This document shows, in pieces, positions 22,021-35,967 of a stretch of DNA of 64,000 nt (the first letter of the stretch is position 1; each line of letters opens with the position of its first letter). A model generated the notes under the pieces. That model worked only from the letters and a program-made list of their open reading frames with translations. It had not been told where the DNA came from and ran no database searches. Source of the DNA: Mesostigma viride (Eukaryota; Streptophyta; Mesostigmatophyceae; Mesostigmatales; Mesostigmataceae); contig RPFO01000065.1 in NCBI GenBank assembly GCA_009746045.1, positions 5,767,269 to 5,831,268 of the forward strand, written 5' to 3'. A program made the position numbers and the translations under genes.

Positions 22021-25000
22021 ACACCGCGCAACCACGGGGCGGCTGCACACACACGTACACACACCGCGCACGCAAGGGGCAGCTGCACACACACGTACAT
22101 ACACCATGCACGCAAGGGGCTGCACACACACTTACACACACCTTGCACGCAAGGGCCGGCATGCACACACACTGGCATACACCGCGCACGCAAGGGGCGG
22201 CTGCACACACGTACATACACCGCGCACGCAAGGGGCGAGTGCACACACACGTACACACACCGCGCACGCAATTAAGGGACGGCTGCACACACACGTACAT
22301 ACACCGCGCACGCAAGGGGCAACGGCACTCACATGTACATACACCATGCACGCAAGGGGCGGCTGCACACACACGTACACACACCATGCACGCAAGGAGC
22401 GACTTCACGCACAGGTACACACACCATGCACGCAAGGTTCGGCTGCACACACATGTACATCCACCGCGCACGCAAGGGGCGGCTGCACACACATGTACAT
22501 ACACCATGCACGCAAGGGGCGGCTGCACACACCTGTACATCCACCGCGCACGCAAGGGGCGAGTGCACACACACGTACACACACCGCGCACGCAAGGGGC
22601 GGCTGCACACACACGTACACACACCATGCACGCAATTGCCTGCATGCACACACACGTACATCCACCGCGCACGCAAGGGGCAACTGCACACACATGTACA
22701 CACACCGCGCACGCTTGGGGCAGCTGCACTCACATGTACACACACCGCGCACGCAAGGGCCGGCTGCACACACACGTACATACACCGCGCACGCAAGGGG
22801 CAACTGCACACACATGTACACACACCGCGCACGCAAGGGGCAACTGCACACACACGTACACACACCGCGCACGCTTGGGGCGGCTGCACACACATGTACC
22901 TACACCGCGCACGCAAGGGGCGGCTGCACACACACGTACATCCACCGCGCACGCAAGGGGCAACTGCACACACATGTACACACACCGCGCACGCTTGGGG
23001 CAGCTGCACACACACGTACACACACCATGCACGCAATTGCCGGCATGCACACACACGTACATCCACCGCGCACGCAAGGGGCGGCTGCACACACACGTAC
23101 ACACACCATGCACGCAAGGGGCGGCTGCACACACACGTACACACACCGCGCACGCAAGGGGCAACTGCACACACATGTACACACACCGCGCACGCTTGGG
23201 GCGGCTGCACACACACGTACCTACACCGCGCACGCAAGGGGCGGCTGCACACACATGTACACACACCGCGCACGCTTGGGGCGGCTGCACACACATGTAC
23301 CTACACCGCGCACGCAAGGGGCGGCTGCACACACACGTACATCCACCGCGCACGCAAGGGGCAACTGCACACACATGTACACACACCGCGCACGCTTGGG
23401 GCAGCTGCACTCACATGTACACACACCGCACACGCAAGGGCCGGCTGCACACACACGTACATCCACCGCGCACGCAAGGGGCAACTGCACACACACGTAC
23501 ATACACCGCGCACGCAAGGGGCGGCTGCACACACACGTACACACACCGCGCACGCAAGGGGCAACTGCACACACACGTACACACACCATGCACGCAAGGA
23601 GCGACTTCACGCACAGGTACACACACCATGCACGCAAGGTTCGGCTGCACACACATGTACATCCACCGCGCACGCAAGGGGCGGCTGCACACACATGTAC
23701 ATACACCATGCACGCAAGGGGCGGCTGCACACACCTGTACATCCACCGCGCACGCAAGGGGCGAGTGCACACACACGTACACACACCGCGCACGCAAGGG
23801 GCGGCTGCACACACACGTACACACACCATGCACGCAATTGCCGGCATGCACACACACGTACATCCACCGCGCACGCAAGGGGCAACTGCACACACATGTA
23901 CACACACCGCGCACGCTTGGGGCAGCTGCACTCACATGTACACACACCGCGCACGCAAGGGCCGGCTGCACACACACGTACATACACCGCGCACGCAAGG
24001 GGCAACTGCACACACATGTACACACACCGCGCACGCAAGGGGCAACTGCACACACACGTACACACACCGCGCACGCTTGGGGCGGCTGCACACACATGTA
24101 CCTACACCGCGCACGCAAGGGGCGGCTGCACACACACGTACATCCACCGCGCACGCAAGGGGCAACTGCACACACATGTACACACACCGCGCACGCTTGG
24201 GGCAGCTGCACACACACGTACACACACCATGCACGCAATTGCCGGCATGCACACACACGTACATCCATCGCGCACGCAAGGGGCGGCTGCACACACACGT
24301 ACACACACCATGCACGCAAGGGGCGGCTGCACACACACGTACACACACCGCGCACGCAAGGGGCAACTGCACACACATGTACACACACCGCGCACGCTTG
24401 GGGCGGCTGCACACACACGTACCTACACCGCGCACGCAAGGGGCGGCTGCACACACATGTACACACACCGCGCACGCTTGGGGCGGCTGCACACACATGT
24501 ACCTACACCGCGCACGCAAGGGGCGGCTGCACACACACGTACATCCACCGCGCACGCAAGGGGCAACTGCACACACATGTACACACACCGCGCACGCTTG
24601 GGGCAGCTGCACTCACATGTACACACACCGCACACGCAAGGGCCGGCTGCACCACACGTACATCCACCGCGCACGCAAGGGGCAACTGCACACACACGTA
24701 CATACACCGCGCACGCAAGGGGCGGCTGCACACACACGTACACACACCGCGCACGCAAGGGGCAACTGCACACACATGTACACACACCGCGCACGCTTGG
24801 GGCGGCTGCACACACACGTACCTACACCGCGCACGCAAGGGCGGCTGCACACACACGTACATCCACCGCGCACGCAAGGGGCAACTGCACACACATGTAC
24901 ACACACCGCGCACGCTTGGGGCAGCTGCACTCACATGTACACACACCGCACACGCAAGGGCCGGCTGCACACACACGTACATCCACCGCGCACGCAAGGG

Positions 25001-26294
25001 GCAACTGCACACACACGTACATACACCGCGCACGCAAGGGGCGGCTGCACACACACGTACATACACCGCGCACGCAAGGGGCAACTGCACACACATGTAC
25101 ATACACCGCGCAACCACGGGGCGGCTGCACACACACGTACATACACCGCGCACGCAAGGGGCGGCTGCACACACACGTACCTACACCGCGCACGCAAGGG
25201 GCGACTGCACACCCATGTACATCCACCGCGCACGCAAGGGGCAACTGCACACACATGTACATACACCGCGCACGCAAGGGGCAACTGCACACACATGTAC
25301 ACACACCGCGCACGCAAGGGGCAACTGCACACACACGTACACACACCGCGCACGCTTGGGGCGGCTGCACACACACGTACCTACACCGCGCACGCAAGGG
25401 GCGGCTGCACACACACGTACATCCACCGCGCACGCAAGGGGCAACTGCACACACATGTACACACACCGCGCACGCTTGGGGCAGCTGCACTCACATGTAC
25501 ACACACCGCGCACGCAAGGGCCGGCTGCACACACACGAAAAACCACCGCGCACGCAAGGGGCAACTGCACACACACGTACATCCACCGCGCACGCAAGGG
25601 GCGGCTGCACACACACGTACACACACCGCGCACGCAAGGGGCAACTGCACACACATGTACACACACCGCGCACGCTTGGGGCGGCTGCACACACACGTAC
25701 CTACACCGCGCACGCAAGGGGCGGCTGCACACACACGTACATACACCGCGCACGCAAGGGGCAACTGCACACACATGTACATACACCGCGCAACCACGGG
25801 GCGGCTGCACACACACGTACATACACCGCGCACGCAAGGGGCAACTGCACACACATGTACACACACCGCGCACGCTTGGGGCGGCTGCACACACACGTAC
25901 CTACACCGCGCACGCAAGGGGCGGCTGCACACACACGTACATACACCGCGCACGCAAGGGGCAACTGCACACACATGTACATACACCGCGCAACCACGGG
26001 GCGGCTGCACACACACGTACACACACCGCGCACGCAAGGGGCGGCTGCACACACACGTACATACACCATGCACGCAAGGGGCTGCACACACACTTACACA
26101 CACCTTGCACGCAAGGGCCGGCATGCACACACACGTACATACACCGCGCACGCAAGGGGCGGCTGCACACACGTACATACACCGCGCACGCAAGGGGCGA
26201 GTGCACACACACGTACACACACCGCGCACGCAATTAAGGGACGGCTGCACACACACGTACATACACCGCGCACGCAAGGGGCAACGGCACTCAC

Positions 26295-29200
26295 ATGTAC
26301 ATACACCATGCACGCAAGGGGCGGCTGCACACACACGTACACACACCATGCACGCAAGGAGCGACTTCACGCACAGGTACACACACCATGCACGCAAGGT
26401 TCGGCTGCACACACATGTACATCCACCGCGCACGCAAGGGGCGGCTGCACACACATGTACATACACCATGCACGCAAGGGGCGGCTGCACACACCTGTAC
26501 ATCCACCGCGCACGCAAGGGGCGAGTGCACACACACGTACACACACCGCGCACGCAAGGGGCGGCTGCACACACACGTACACACACCATGCACGCAAGGG
26601 CCGGCATGCACACACAGTATACACACACCGCGCACGCAAGGGGCGGCTGCACACACACGTACATACACTGCGCACGCAAGGGGCTGCTGCACACACACTT
26701 ACACTCACCATGCACGCAAGGGGCGGCTGCACACACACGTACATACACCGCGCACGCAAGGGACGGCTGCACACACACGTACATACACCGCGCACGCAAG
26801 GGGCAACTGCCCGCACATGTACATCCACCGCGCACGCAATTAAGGGACGGCTGCACACACACGTACATACACCGCGCACGCAAGGGGCAACTGCACACAC
26901 ACGTACATACACCGCGCACGCAAGGGGCGGCTGCACACACACGTACATACACCGCGCACGCAAGGGGCAACTGCACACACATGTACATACACCGCGCAAC
27001 CACGGGGCGGCTGCACACACACGTACATACACCGCGCACGCAAGGGGCGGCTGCACACATACGTACCTACACCGCGCACGCAAGGGGCGACTGCACACCC
27101 ATGTACATCCACCGCGCACGCAAGGGGCAACTGCACACACATGTACATACACCGCGCACGCAAGGGGCAACTGCACACACATGTACACACACCGCGCACG
27201 CAAGGGCAACTGCACACACACGTACACACACCGCGCACGCTTGGGGCGGCTGCACACACACGTACCTACACCGCGCACGCAAGGGGCGGCTGCACACACA
27301 CGTACATCCACCGCGCACGCAAGGGGCAACTGCACACACATGTACACACACCGCGCACGCTTGGGGCAGCTGCACTCACATGTACACACACCGCGCACGC
27401 AAGGGCCGGCTGCACACACACGAAAAACCACCGCGCACGCAAGGGGCAACTGCACACACACGTACATCCACCGCGCACGCAAGGGGCGGCTGCACACACA
27501 CGTACACACACCGCGCACGCAAGGGGCAACTGCACACACATGTACACACACCGCGCACGCTTGGGGCGGCTGCACACACACGTACCTACACCGCGCACGC
27601 AAGGGGCGGCTGCACACACACGTACATACACCGCGCACGCAAGGGGCAACTGCACACACATGTACATACACCGCGCAACCACGGGGCGGCTGCACACACA
27701 CGTACATACACCGCGCACGCAAGGGGCAACTGCACACACATGTACACACACCGCGCACGCTTGGGGCGGCTGCACACACACGTACCTACACCGCGCACGC
27801 AAGGGGCGGCTGCACACACACGTACATACACCGCGCACGCAAGGGGCAACTGCACACACATGTACATACACCGCGCAACCACGGGGCGGCTGCACACACA
27901 CGTACACACACCGCGCACGCAAGGGGCGGCTGCACACACACGTACATACACCATGCACGCAAGGGGCTGCACACACACTTACACACACCTTGCACGCAAG
28001 GGCCGGCATGCACACACACGTACATACACCGCGCACGCAAGGGGCGGCTGCACACACGTACATACACCGCGCACGCAAGGGGCGAGTGCACACACACGTA
28101 CACACACCGCGCACGCAATTAAGGGACGGCTGCACACACACGTACATACACCGCGCACGCAAGGGGCAACGGCACTCACATGTACATACACCATGCACGC
28201 AAGGGGCGGCTGCACACACACGTACACACACCATGCACGCAAGGAGCGACTTCACGCACAGGTACACACACCATGCACGCAAGGTTCGGCTGCACACACA
28301 TGTACATCCACCGCGCACGCAAGGGGCGGCTGCACACACATGTACATACACCATGCACGCAAGGGGCGGCTGCACACACCTGTACATCCACCGCGCACGC
28401 AAGGGGCGAGTGCACACACACGTACACACACCGCGCACGCAAGGGGCGGCTGCACACACACGTACACACACCATGCACGCAAGGGCCGGCATGCACACAC
28501 AGTATACACACACCGCGCACGCAAGGGGCGGCTGCACACACACGTACATACACTGCGCACGCAAGGGGCTGCTGCACACACACTTACACTCACCATGCAC
28601 GCAAGGGGCGGCTGCACACACACGTACATACACCGCGCACGCAAGGGACGGCTGCACACACACGTACATACACCGCGCACGCAAGGGGCAACTGCCCGCA
28701 CATGTACATCCACCGCGCACGCAATTAAGGGACGGCTGCACACACACGTACATACACCGCGCACGCAAGGGGCAACGGCACTCACATGTACATACACCAT
28801 GCACGCAAGGGGCGGCTGCACACACACGTACATACACCGCGCACGCAAGGGGCTGCTGCACACACACTTACACACACAATGCACGCAATTAGGGGCGACG
28901 GCACTCACATGTACATACTCTTGGGCGGCTGCACTCACATGTACATACACCGCGCATGCAAGGGGCAACTGCACACACACGTACACACACCATGCACGCA
29001 AGGGCCGGCATGCACACACACGTACATACACTGCGCACGCAAGGGGCAACTGCACACACACGTACACACACCATGCACGGAAGGGACGGCTGCACTCACA
29101 TGTACACACACCATGCACGCAAGGGCCGGCTGCACACACACGTACATACACCATGCACGCAAGGGGCTGCACACACACTTACACACCACCTTGCACGCAA

Positions 29201-30060
29201 GGGCCGGCATGCACACACACTGGCATACACCGCGCACGCAAGGGGCGGCTGCACACACGTACATACACCGCGCACGCAAGGGGCGAGTGCACACACACGT
29301 ACACACACCGCGCACGCAATTAAGGGACGGCTGCACACACACGTACATACACCGCGCACGCAAGGGGCAACGGCACTCACATGTACATCCACCATGCACG
29401 CAAGGGGCGGCTGCACACACACGTACACACACCATGCACGCAAGGACAAGGATTCACACACATGTACACACACAAAGCACGCAAGGGGCTGCTGCACACA
29501 CACGTACATCCACCGCGCACGCAAGGGGCGGCTGCACTCACATGTACACACACCACGCACGCAAGGGGCGGCTGCACACACACGTACATACACTGCGCAC
29601 GCACGGGGCGACTGCACACACATGTACATAAACCATGCACGCAAGGGGCGGCTGCACACACATGTACATACACCGCGCACGCAAGGGGCGAGTGCAAACA
29701 CATGTACATACACCGCGCACGCAAGGACAAGGATGCACACACATGTACATACACCGCGCACGCAAGGGGCGGCTGCACACACACGTACATACACCGCGCA
29801 CGCAAGGGGCGAGTGCGCACACACGTACATACACCGCGCACGCAAGGGGCGGCTGCACACACACGTACATACACCGCGCACGCACGGGGCCAGTGCAAGC
29901 ACATGTACATACACCATGCACGCAAGGGGCGGCTGCACACACATGTACATACACCGCGCACGCAAGGGGCGAGTGCAAACACATGTACATACACCGCGCA
30001 CGCAAGGGGCAACTGCCCGCACATGTACATCCACCGCACACGCAAGGGGCGGCTGCACAC
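26295..30060. repeat. 1,885-bp higher-order repeat in the satellite
   Basis: The segment from 26295 is repeated from 28180 with the same variant order. The upstream part is also shared, since the GAAAAA marker unit at 25537 recurs at 27422, likewise 1,885 bp apart. The right edge is approximate. Confidence 0.65.
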
Positions 30061-30659
30061 ACATGTACATACACCGCGCACGCAAGGGGCGGCTGCACAC
30101 ACACGTACATACACCGCGCACGCAAGGGGCGAGTGCGCACACACGTACATACACCGCGCACGCAAGGGGGGGCTGCACACACACGTACATACACCGCGCA
30201 CGCAAGGGGCCAGTGCAAGCACATGTACATACACCATGCACGCAAGGGCCGGCATGCACAGAAACGTACATACACCGCGCACGCAAGGGGCTGCTGCACA
30301 CACACGTACACACACCATGCACGCACGGGGCGGCTGCACACACACGTACATCCACTGCGCACGCACGGGGCCGGCGACTGCACACACATGTACATAAACC
30401 ATGCACGCAAGGGGCGGCTGCACACACATGTACATCCACCGCGCACGCAAGGGGCGAGTGCACACACACGTACACACACCGCGCACGCAAGGGGCGGCTG
30501 CACACACACGTACACACACCATGCACGCAATTGCCGGCATGCACACACACGTACATCCACCGCGCACGCAAGGGGCAACTGCACACACATGTACACACAC
30601 CGCGCACGCTTGGGGCAGCTGCACTCACATGTACACACACCGCGCACGCAAGGGCCGGC

Positions 30660-30672
30660 AGTTGGATGGAGA
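30660..30672 (-). repeat. 13-bp remnant of the 3' LTR
   Basis: AGTTGGATGGAGA here is repeated exactly at 35968-35980, the inner end of the 5' LTR. It lies between the TGA stop at 30673-30675 and the satellite TSD CCGGC. Confidence 0.65.
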
Positions 30673-31302
30673 TCAGTCATCCCCATCATTGAGATGACCC
30701 ACAAAGACAGACAGCAAGATTTTTAGGGATGTTTGCTGAATGCCTGGCGTGTACAACTCTGCCTCTGTCAGATCAGTGGTGCCCTTGAACTCTGTCACAC
30801 AAGGTCTAGCATGAAAGATGACTGACCCATCTGCTGCTGGCTTATGTTTACACACAAACTTCAGGCGCAAGTGCTTGCACCCTGTAGGCTTTTTGTCAAT
30901 AGGTGTGACAGGGGGAGTATGAGAAGGACTAAGAGGATCTGGCACTACCCATTCTTCCCTGGCCTTGTTAAAGGCCTCCACCCATTTTAGGAATCCTATG
31001 TGTGTGCGACAGTCTTGCTCTATCTGTTCATAAGAAAGAGGAGACATTTTAGCCACATCATGCTTGCCCAATCCAAATGAGTTGGGATGAAGTTTTTGGT
31101 TGTGAACCAGGTCTGCCACACAGGGTTCTTGCCCTGGGGCATACTTGGGTGTAGCAAATTTTACAGAAGCAATGTTGGTGTTAAGAAGTTTTTCAAGAGA
31201 AATTTTGAAATGTTTCAGATCAACACCACCCATGTCCTGGATGGATAGTCTATCACTGGATATGAGGACACCAGGGTAACAGAGAAAAGGATCCCCCAAC
31301 AA
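30673..31302 (-). CDS. pol: pol fragment: end of protease-like domain and N-terminal part of Copia-type RT (frameshifted, truncated)
   Basis: About 209 codons continuing the upstream polyprotein in another frame. The first residues (LLGDPFLCYPGVLI) look like the C-terminal part of a retropepsin fold. A linker of about 110 residues follows. The last 70 residues (LRLKFVCKHK..., ...HARPCVTEFKG..., ...TSLKILLSVF) align in pattern with the first conserved blocks of Copia reverse transcriptase (ADGS, KARLVAKGF-like and TSIRLLLA-like positions). The sequence stops before the catalytic Asp motifs, so it has no polymerase activity. The TGA is at or next to the deletion junction. No ATG is needed, since expression would be by readthrough or frameshift. 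Confidence 0.6.
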   Translation of the reverse strand: MLGDPFLCYPGVLISSDRLSIQDMGGVDLKHFKISLEKLLNTNIASVKFATPKYAPGQEPCVADLVHNQKLHPNSFGLGKHDVAKMSPLSYEQIEQDCRTHIGFLKWVEAFNKAREEWVVPDPLSPSHTPPVTPIDKKPTGCKHLRLKFVCKHKPAADGSVIFHARPCVTEFKGTTDLTEAELYTPGIQQTSLKILLSVFVGHLNDGDD

Positions 31303-31312
31303 AGCATTCCCT

Positions 31313-33202
31313 TTATACCTTCCAATACCTGAAAAGGGTGGGGATACCGAGTATAGTCAACATGACCTGACCTAGTACCTTGAGGGATGACTGCCCTGAG
31401 AAATCAGCCACATGGTGCCAGGGTGAAGGTTCCAAAGGCAAATGGGGCACAGCCAGGGCACTGATAATGCTGACCTGGGCTTGTGTGTCCACTGCAACCA
31501 TAAATGGGCTATTGTCATTCTGCCCAACCTTCCCCACCTTAGCTGATCCTGCAGCAGTTTGAGCTTTGGCTCTATGAGCTGCTTGTAAAATGCGAACAGC
31601 GTCTGCTAGGCTGCGTTTGGAAGGTGCAGCTAGTGGCTGAGCTATGTTCACACTTGTAGAGGTGATAGGTTGCTGATCACCTGTTTTGCCAATGTGACCC
31701 TCTGCTGCAGGGGGCCAATCCTGCAGTGACTGCCTGCAATCATCAAGGGTGACCTGGGTGTCACAGTGGGTGTGGCTCTCACACTCACCAGTGGGTGTTC
31801 CAAACAACCACTCACTGGGCAACGCTGGGATGCCAGGCAACTGTACAGGGCTGTCGGCCAACAGCTCTTCCTCCTCTGCCACGTCTGACACAGTTGGAAA
31901 ATACAATTTCATCCTGTGAGGTGAACACCTGTGAATTTTTCCCGTGTCATTGTGTTTAACTAACACTGTCCTGCCAGTGGTGTTAAACTTTAGGATGGTG
32001 GCTGGCCCATGCCAGGTACCCACCTTGCCTAGTCCCGACTCCTTGTAGAATAGGACTTGATCCCCTTCTCTGAAGGTGGGACGTGGATGCTTTGCATCCT
32101 TGACAGCTAACCTGCTAGCTGTCTGTGCTCGCTGTGCGTTGTAGAGGGCTAGTACCTCAGGTGGATAAATGCCTGCATGCAATCCATCTGGTGTAATGAC
32201 CACCCCTTGTGGGGTTTTCATGAGTGGCCTCCTGTTGAGGACTTGGCACAACCTGGTGGACCACAGAGCTCTGTCAGCATAGGACCCACTGTCAGCCAGC
32301 AGATTGCCATCTTCTTTGGCTACAAGGGTTTTAATGGACCTGATGGCCCTTTCAATAATGCCTTGCCTCTCATGATCTTCTAGCCCAGCCAGATCAATAG
32401 CCTCACACCCTGGTTCATTGGCAAGACATGTGAACTGCTGATCCAGTAACAATGCCTCCACAGGGTAGTACCTGGCCTGAGCAATCAAGAGAGCCCTGAG
32501 CAACTGTGTCTTGTCCATTCCAGGTAATGGTTCAATGGTTGTGTACCTTGACCATGCATCTTTAAGTGCCAAGTAAGATTGTCCTTTGATATGAAAGACA
32601 TCTCCTACCACCCTGCCCTTGCTCTTAGGTGGGGTAGCTACATGCCACTTAGGGGGTTTGGGTGCATTGAACTGACAATGCTGGCAGTGGGATCTGACCA
32701 CCTGGCATGCACGTCTGAGTGCTGCCCCCCCTATTGCTGCTGCCACCACCTCTGCACTCACTTCATGCCCATAAAGGAAATGCAACTGCAAAGCAAGCTC
32801 CTGAAAACTGATCTGAGCATCCTCTGCTGGGGACACTCTGCACACCTTGGGAACCATAGATGTGAAGGTTGGTTTAGAGACATAATCTTCTGAAACCAGC
32901 TGTAGCACCTTTCCAGAACTGCTCACTGCTCTGACAGTGGGGCATGCAGAAGAAGAAGGTGAAGCAGGCACACTCAAGCCAGCATGAGAGGGAGACTCAC
33001 ACTTCTTGCCGTAAGGAGGCCGCTTGCAGTCCTTGGGGTCACCGTGGGGCGGCCCGTGGCACTTGTGGCACAGGACGTCCAAATGCCCCAGCTCGTCCAC
33101 GTTCTTGCGGCAGGTGGGCCGCAGGTGGTACTTCATGCCACAGCGGGTGCACCGCTGAGAAGACTTGTCCTCCTTGTCCTGCTTCTTGTTGTTGTTGTTG
33201 TT

Positions 33203-33244
<42 letters not shown>

Positions 33245-35923
33245 ACTGTTGTTGTTGTTGTTGCTGGAGCTGCCCCCCTTGGAGGGAGACTGCCCCTTAC
33301 CCTTGCCCTTGCCCCAGCCCCTGCCCTTGCCCTTGCCCTTGCCCTTGCCCTTGCCCTTGCCCTTAAACATTTGTCCCAGCAGGGACTTGACTTCTGCCAT
33401 AGTGACAGGTCTCTTGCTCCTGTCTTCCCTCTCCCTATCCTCCTCCTCCCTCTCTTCCCCCCTGACCCTCTTTACAGAGGTGCCCATGGCCCCCTGGCTA
33501 AGGGGAGCCAAGGCCAGCTTGATATAATCCAATGCCTCCTTCATGTCCTCCCAGTACTTTGCCATTCCTGTTGCAAGCATGGCGTAGGTGTTTTTGTCAA
33601 GTTTGAGTTTCTCAAGGAAGGAACGCAGCAAGAACTTGTGATCTAGCTGCTGGACATCAGGACGTGCTTTGATGGCTAGCTCATATTTCTTTGTCTCAGC
33701 CACATAGTCCACTGATGTGACCCTGTATTCCTCTACCCACCTGAATGCCCCATAGATGTCCACAGATGAGGGGGTGGAGAGGAGGTCAGTTAGCTCCTTC
33801 ATGAAAGCCTCCCAAACTGCCCTAGCCTGCGTGTCCTGCCACTTGGGATACCTACGCTGGAAGACAAGAATGAGATTCTGAATCTGAGAAGAGGACTGAT
33901 GGTAAAAATCCCCCTGCATGAGAGATCCAAACCAATTCTTGACATTCAGTTCCTCCCTAGCCAGCTGCAGAGAGAGAAGTGCATGATTCCCCTGCTCCCT
34001 AGTATACCCCTCAGGCAGCCCCCTGACATTAATCCTATCCACAGGACGGTTTTCATTGTAAGTGGGTAACCTAGAGGGGGATGCAGGGGGAGAGGGAGAA
34101 GATGGTGTTGCTGCTGCAGCATTCACAGGAGAGACCTGCTGAGAGGGAAGTGCTACTTGAGTGAGCTGAGCAGGATGGGCAAACATGGGCTGTGTAGGAG
34201 GGTTAGACAACATAGGGGTGGGCTGGTTGGGGGTGTGAGTGTGTGTCACTTCCCGCCTCCTGCTGCGGGCCTCCTCCCAATCATGGAAGGTGGGAGAGAG
34301 GGACACGTCATCGTCAGTAGGGTTAGTAAGATTGTGATGCAACCAGGTAGGCAGAGTTAGCCACCTACCCGCCCCTCTCAGGATGGCGTTGTGTAGGAGC
34401 TCCAGCAAACGCACCAGACGCACCCTGCTGCCCTGCACCCTCCTCCCTGAGAGGAGAGCCTGCAGGGCAGGCAGCAGGTCGTCGCACACCCTGCGTGTGC
34501 CCTCTTGGAGGTTGGGTAGGCCCAGGATGTGCGTGATGATTGCACACACCAGGCTGCCCGCCTCCGCGACATGCATCTGCTGGCTCCTGTCGGCCAGCCC
34601 ACGGAAGGAGGCTGTGGCTGTCTGTATGGCACGCCACACGGCCTCATCACCCAGGGTGATGAAGTCGCGACCTTGCAGGTCGCCCTCCAGCAGTGCTGGT
34701 TGCTGCCCAGCTGCGGTGGGACCCTGGGGCCCCTCCGGCCCTGCCAGGGACTTGTCCTTGGTGCGACTAGAGGGGGCCTGCCCCCCAGAGCCGCTGGAGG
34801 TGCCCGTGACACCCTCCATGGGGGCTGCATCCCCCGCCAGCGCCGGAGGCGCCGGCGTCGCTGCCGGGGTCCCTGCGACCCCGGGCGCTTGTGTCGCCGC
34901 CGGGGTCCCTGCGACCCCGGTGGCCTCCTCAGCCACCTGGCCCCCCACGCGGGGCGGGGGAGCCTGCGGCTGAGGTTGGACCCTCTGACCTGCCAGAGGG
35001 TCCTGGGTGGCTTCACCACCCATGGGCGTGTTGGGGGCGTCTGCCGCCCCGCGCCCCGTCGCAGGCGGCATCGCAGCCGCCTCACGCCTATCCGGGCCCC
35101 AGCCAACTGGCGTGACTTGGGGCCACGCTGGCAACGGAGTCAGCGCGATCTCTGGTCTGGAGACCACGCGCAGCGCCTCTCTCTGGCGCTGCCTGGACGC
35201 CCACTGATCAACAGTGCCGGGGTTGTGCCGCGGCCGATTGGCGAAACAGTACAGCCAAACCGCCACCTGAACCAGTGGGAGCTGCATCCTAAGACGCCCC
35301 TCGATCAGCGAGTGCACCCGATGAACCTCTATCGCGTGTATCTGCTCATCTGGAAGCAACTGAAAACGATCGAGCAAGATCCGGCCGTTCACCGCAATGA
35401 ACGCCGGGATGTCGTCCTCCCCAAGGGGGAGAAAATGGGGTGGGCGCCCGAACATGACCGGGGGCGGAACATGTTCCCCATACCGGTCAATGTCCATGGT
35501 GGCCATCTGTCGGCCCACGGAAAGGTTGCCAGACGTCGCAGGTGTCTGCGACGAAAGCTCAAGCGAAGGCCGAGGCCTCGCAGGCGGCACCTCGCCATCC
35601 TCCTCGGAGGAATCACTCCGCTCACGACCCCCGTCACCTGCGACGGGTGAACGTCGTGCCCGGGGGACCTGCCCCCCAGGTGCCATGGCGGACAAACCGC
35701 CAGTGGCAAACGGCCGCCCGCTCGCCATCCCCCGGGCGCCGGGCCCCACCTGCGGGCCCCGACGCCTGGGTTGGTCAGCGACCACCGTGCGGAAGGGGAC
35801 GTTGGGCGTCACCCTCGCATCGGTGGTGGAGGGCGTGCCCTCCGGCGAAAGGCGGGGTGAGGTGCGCCTGGCAGGCGCCTTCCCCTTGTTGTTGTTGCCG
35901 TTGTTGCCGTTGTTGGACGCCAT
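31313..35923 (-). CDS. gag-pol: Gag-integrase-protease polyprotein of Copia-like retrotransposon
   Basis: An uninterrupted frame of 1,536 codons. Residues about 1-600 are Pro/Ala/Gly-rich with Arg patches; about 620-815 form a helical Gag-like core; about 815-875 are acidic, then Lys/Gly repeats; about 887-912 are an Asn run from (AAC)n DNA. Two zinc knuckles follow near 924-955 (CTRCGMKYHLRPTC, then CHKCHGPPHGDPKDC). Integrase begins at about 1040 with an H-x4-H...C-x2-C zinc site, then a D,D,E core: Asp in GDVFH (about 1106), Asp in LLLDQQF (about 1161) and Glu in GIIERAIR (about 1191). A small beta domain follows (WHGPATIL...VLVKHN, about 1304). Near the end, VAVDTQAQVSII (about 1478) resembles a retropepsin active site with Gln for the usual Gly. 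Finding protease after integrase is unusual. The frame then shifts near 31,300-31,350. Confidence 0.78.
33187..33262 (-). repeat. (AAC)n triplet run coding poly-Asn
   Basis: GTT triplets on the plus strand, interrupted once or twice. They code for Asn in the polyprotein at about residues 887-912. A (CCTTGC)n run at about 33,298-33,364 codes for the neighbouring Lys/Gly repeats. Confidence 0.85.
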
Positions 35924-35967
35924 ATCTTTTTTTTTTTGCTTAAAAAAAAATCGAACTTTTCAGTCCA

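Larger units (their letters stand above)
17345..30659. repeat. 40-bp satellite, block B (~333 units)
   Basis: The largest block, 13.3 kb. It shows higher-order repeats: the pattern near 19729 recurs at 20249, 21009 and 21529 (520- and 760-bp steps, sum 1,280 bp = 32 units); 22405 recurs at 23607 (1,202 bp); 26295 recurs at 28180 (1,885 bp). A rare variant in which GTACAT is replaced by GAAAAA occurs at 21575, 25537 and 27422. Units with the insertion AATTAAGGG contain TAA and end the long plus-strand open frames. Confidence 0.95.

Noticed and set aside
17339-29323. Open frame of 3,994 codons (and overlapping frames of 1,500-2,500 codons in all other frames)
   Set aside because: It is the 40-bp satellite read through; the consensus has no stop in any frame. 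All frames are open over the same DNA, and there is no promoter, intron or domain evidence.
31300-31350. Short intron joining the integrase-protease frame to the RT fragment
   Set aside because: A cttttcag acceptor-like string is present, but no donor at a workable distance; a frameshift is simpler.
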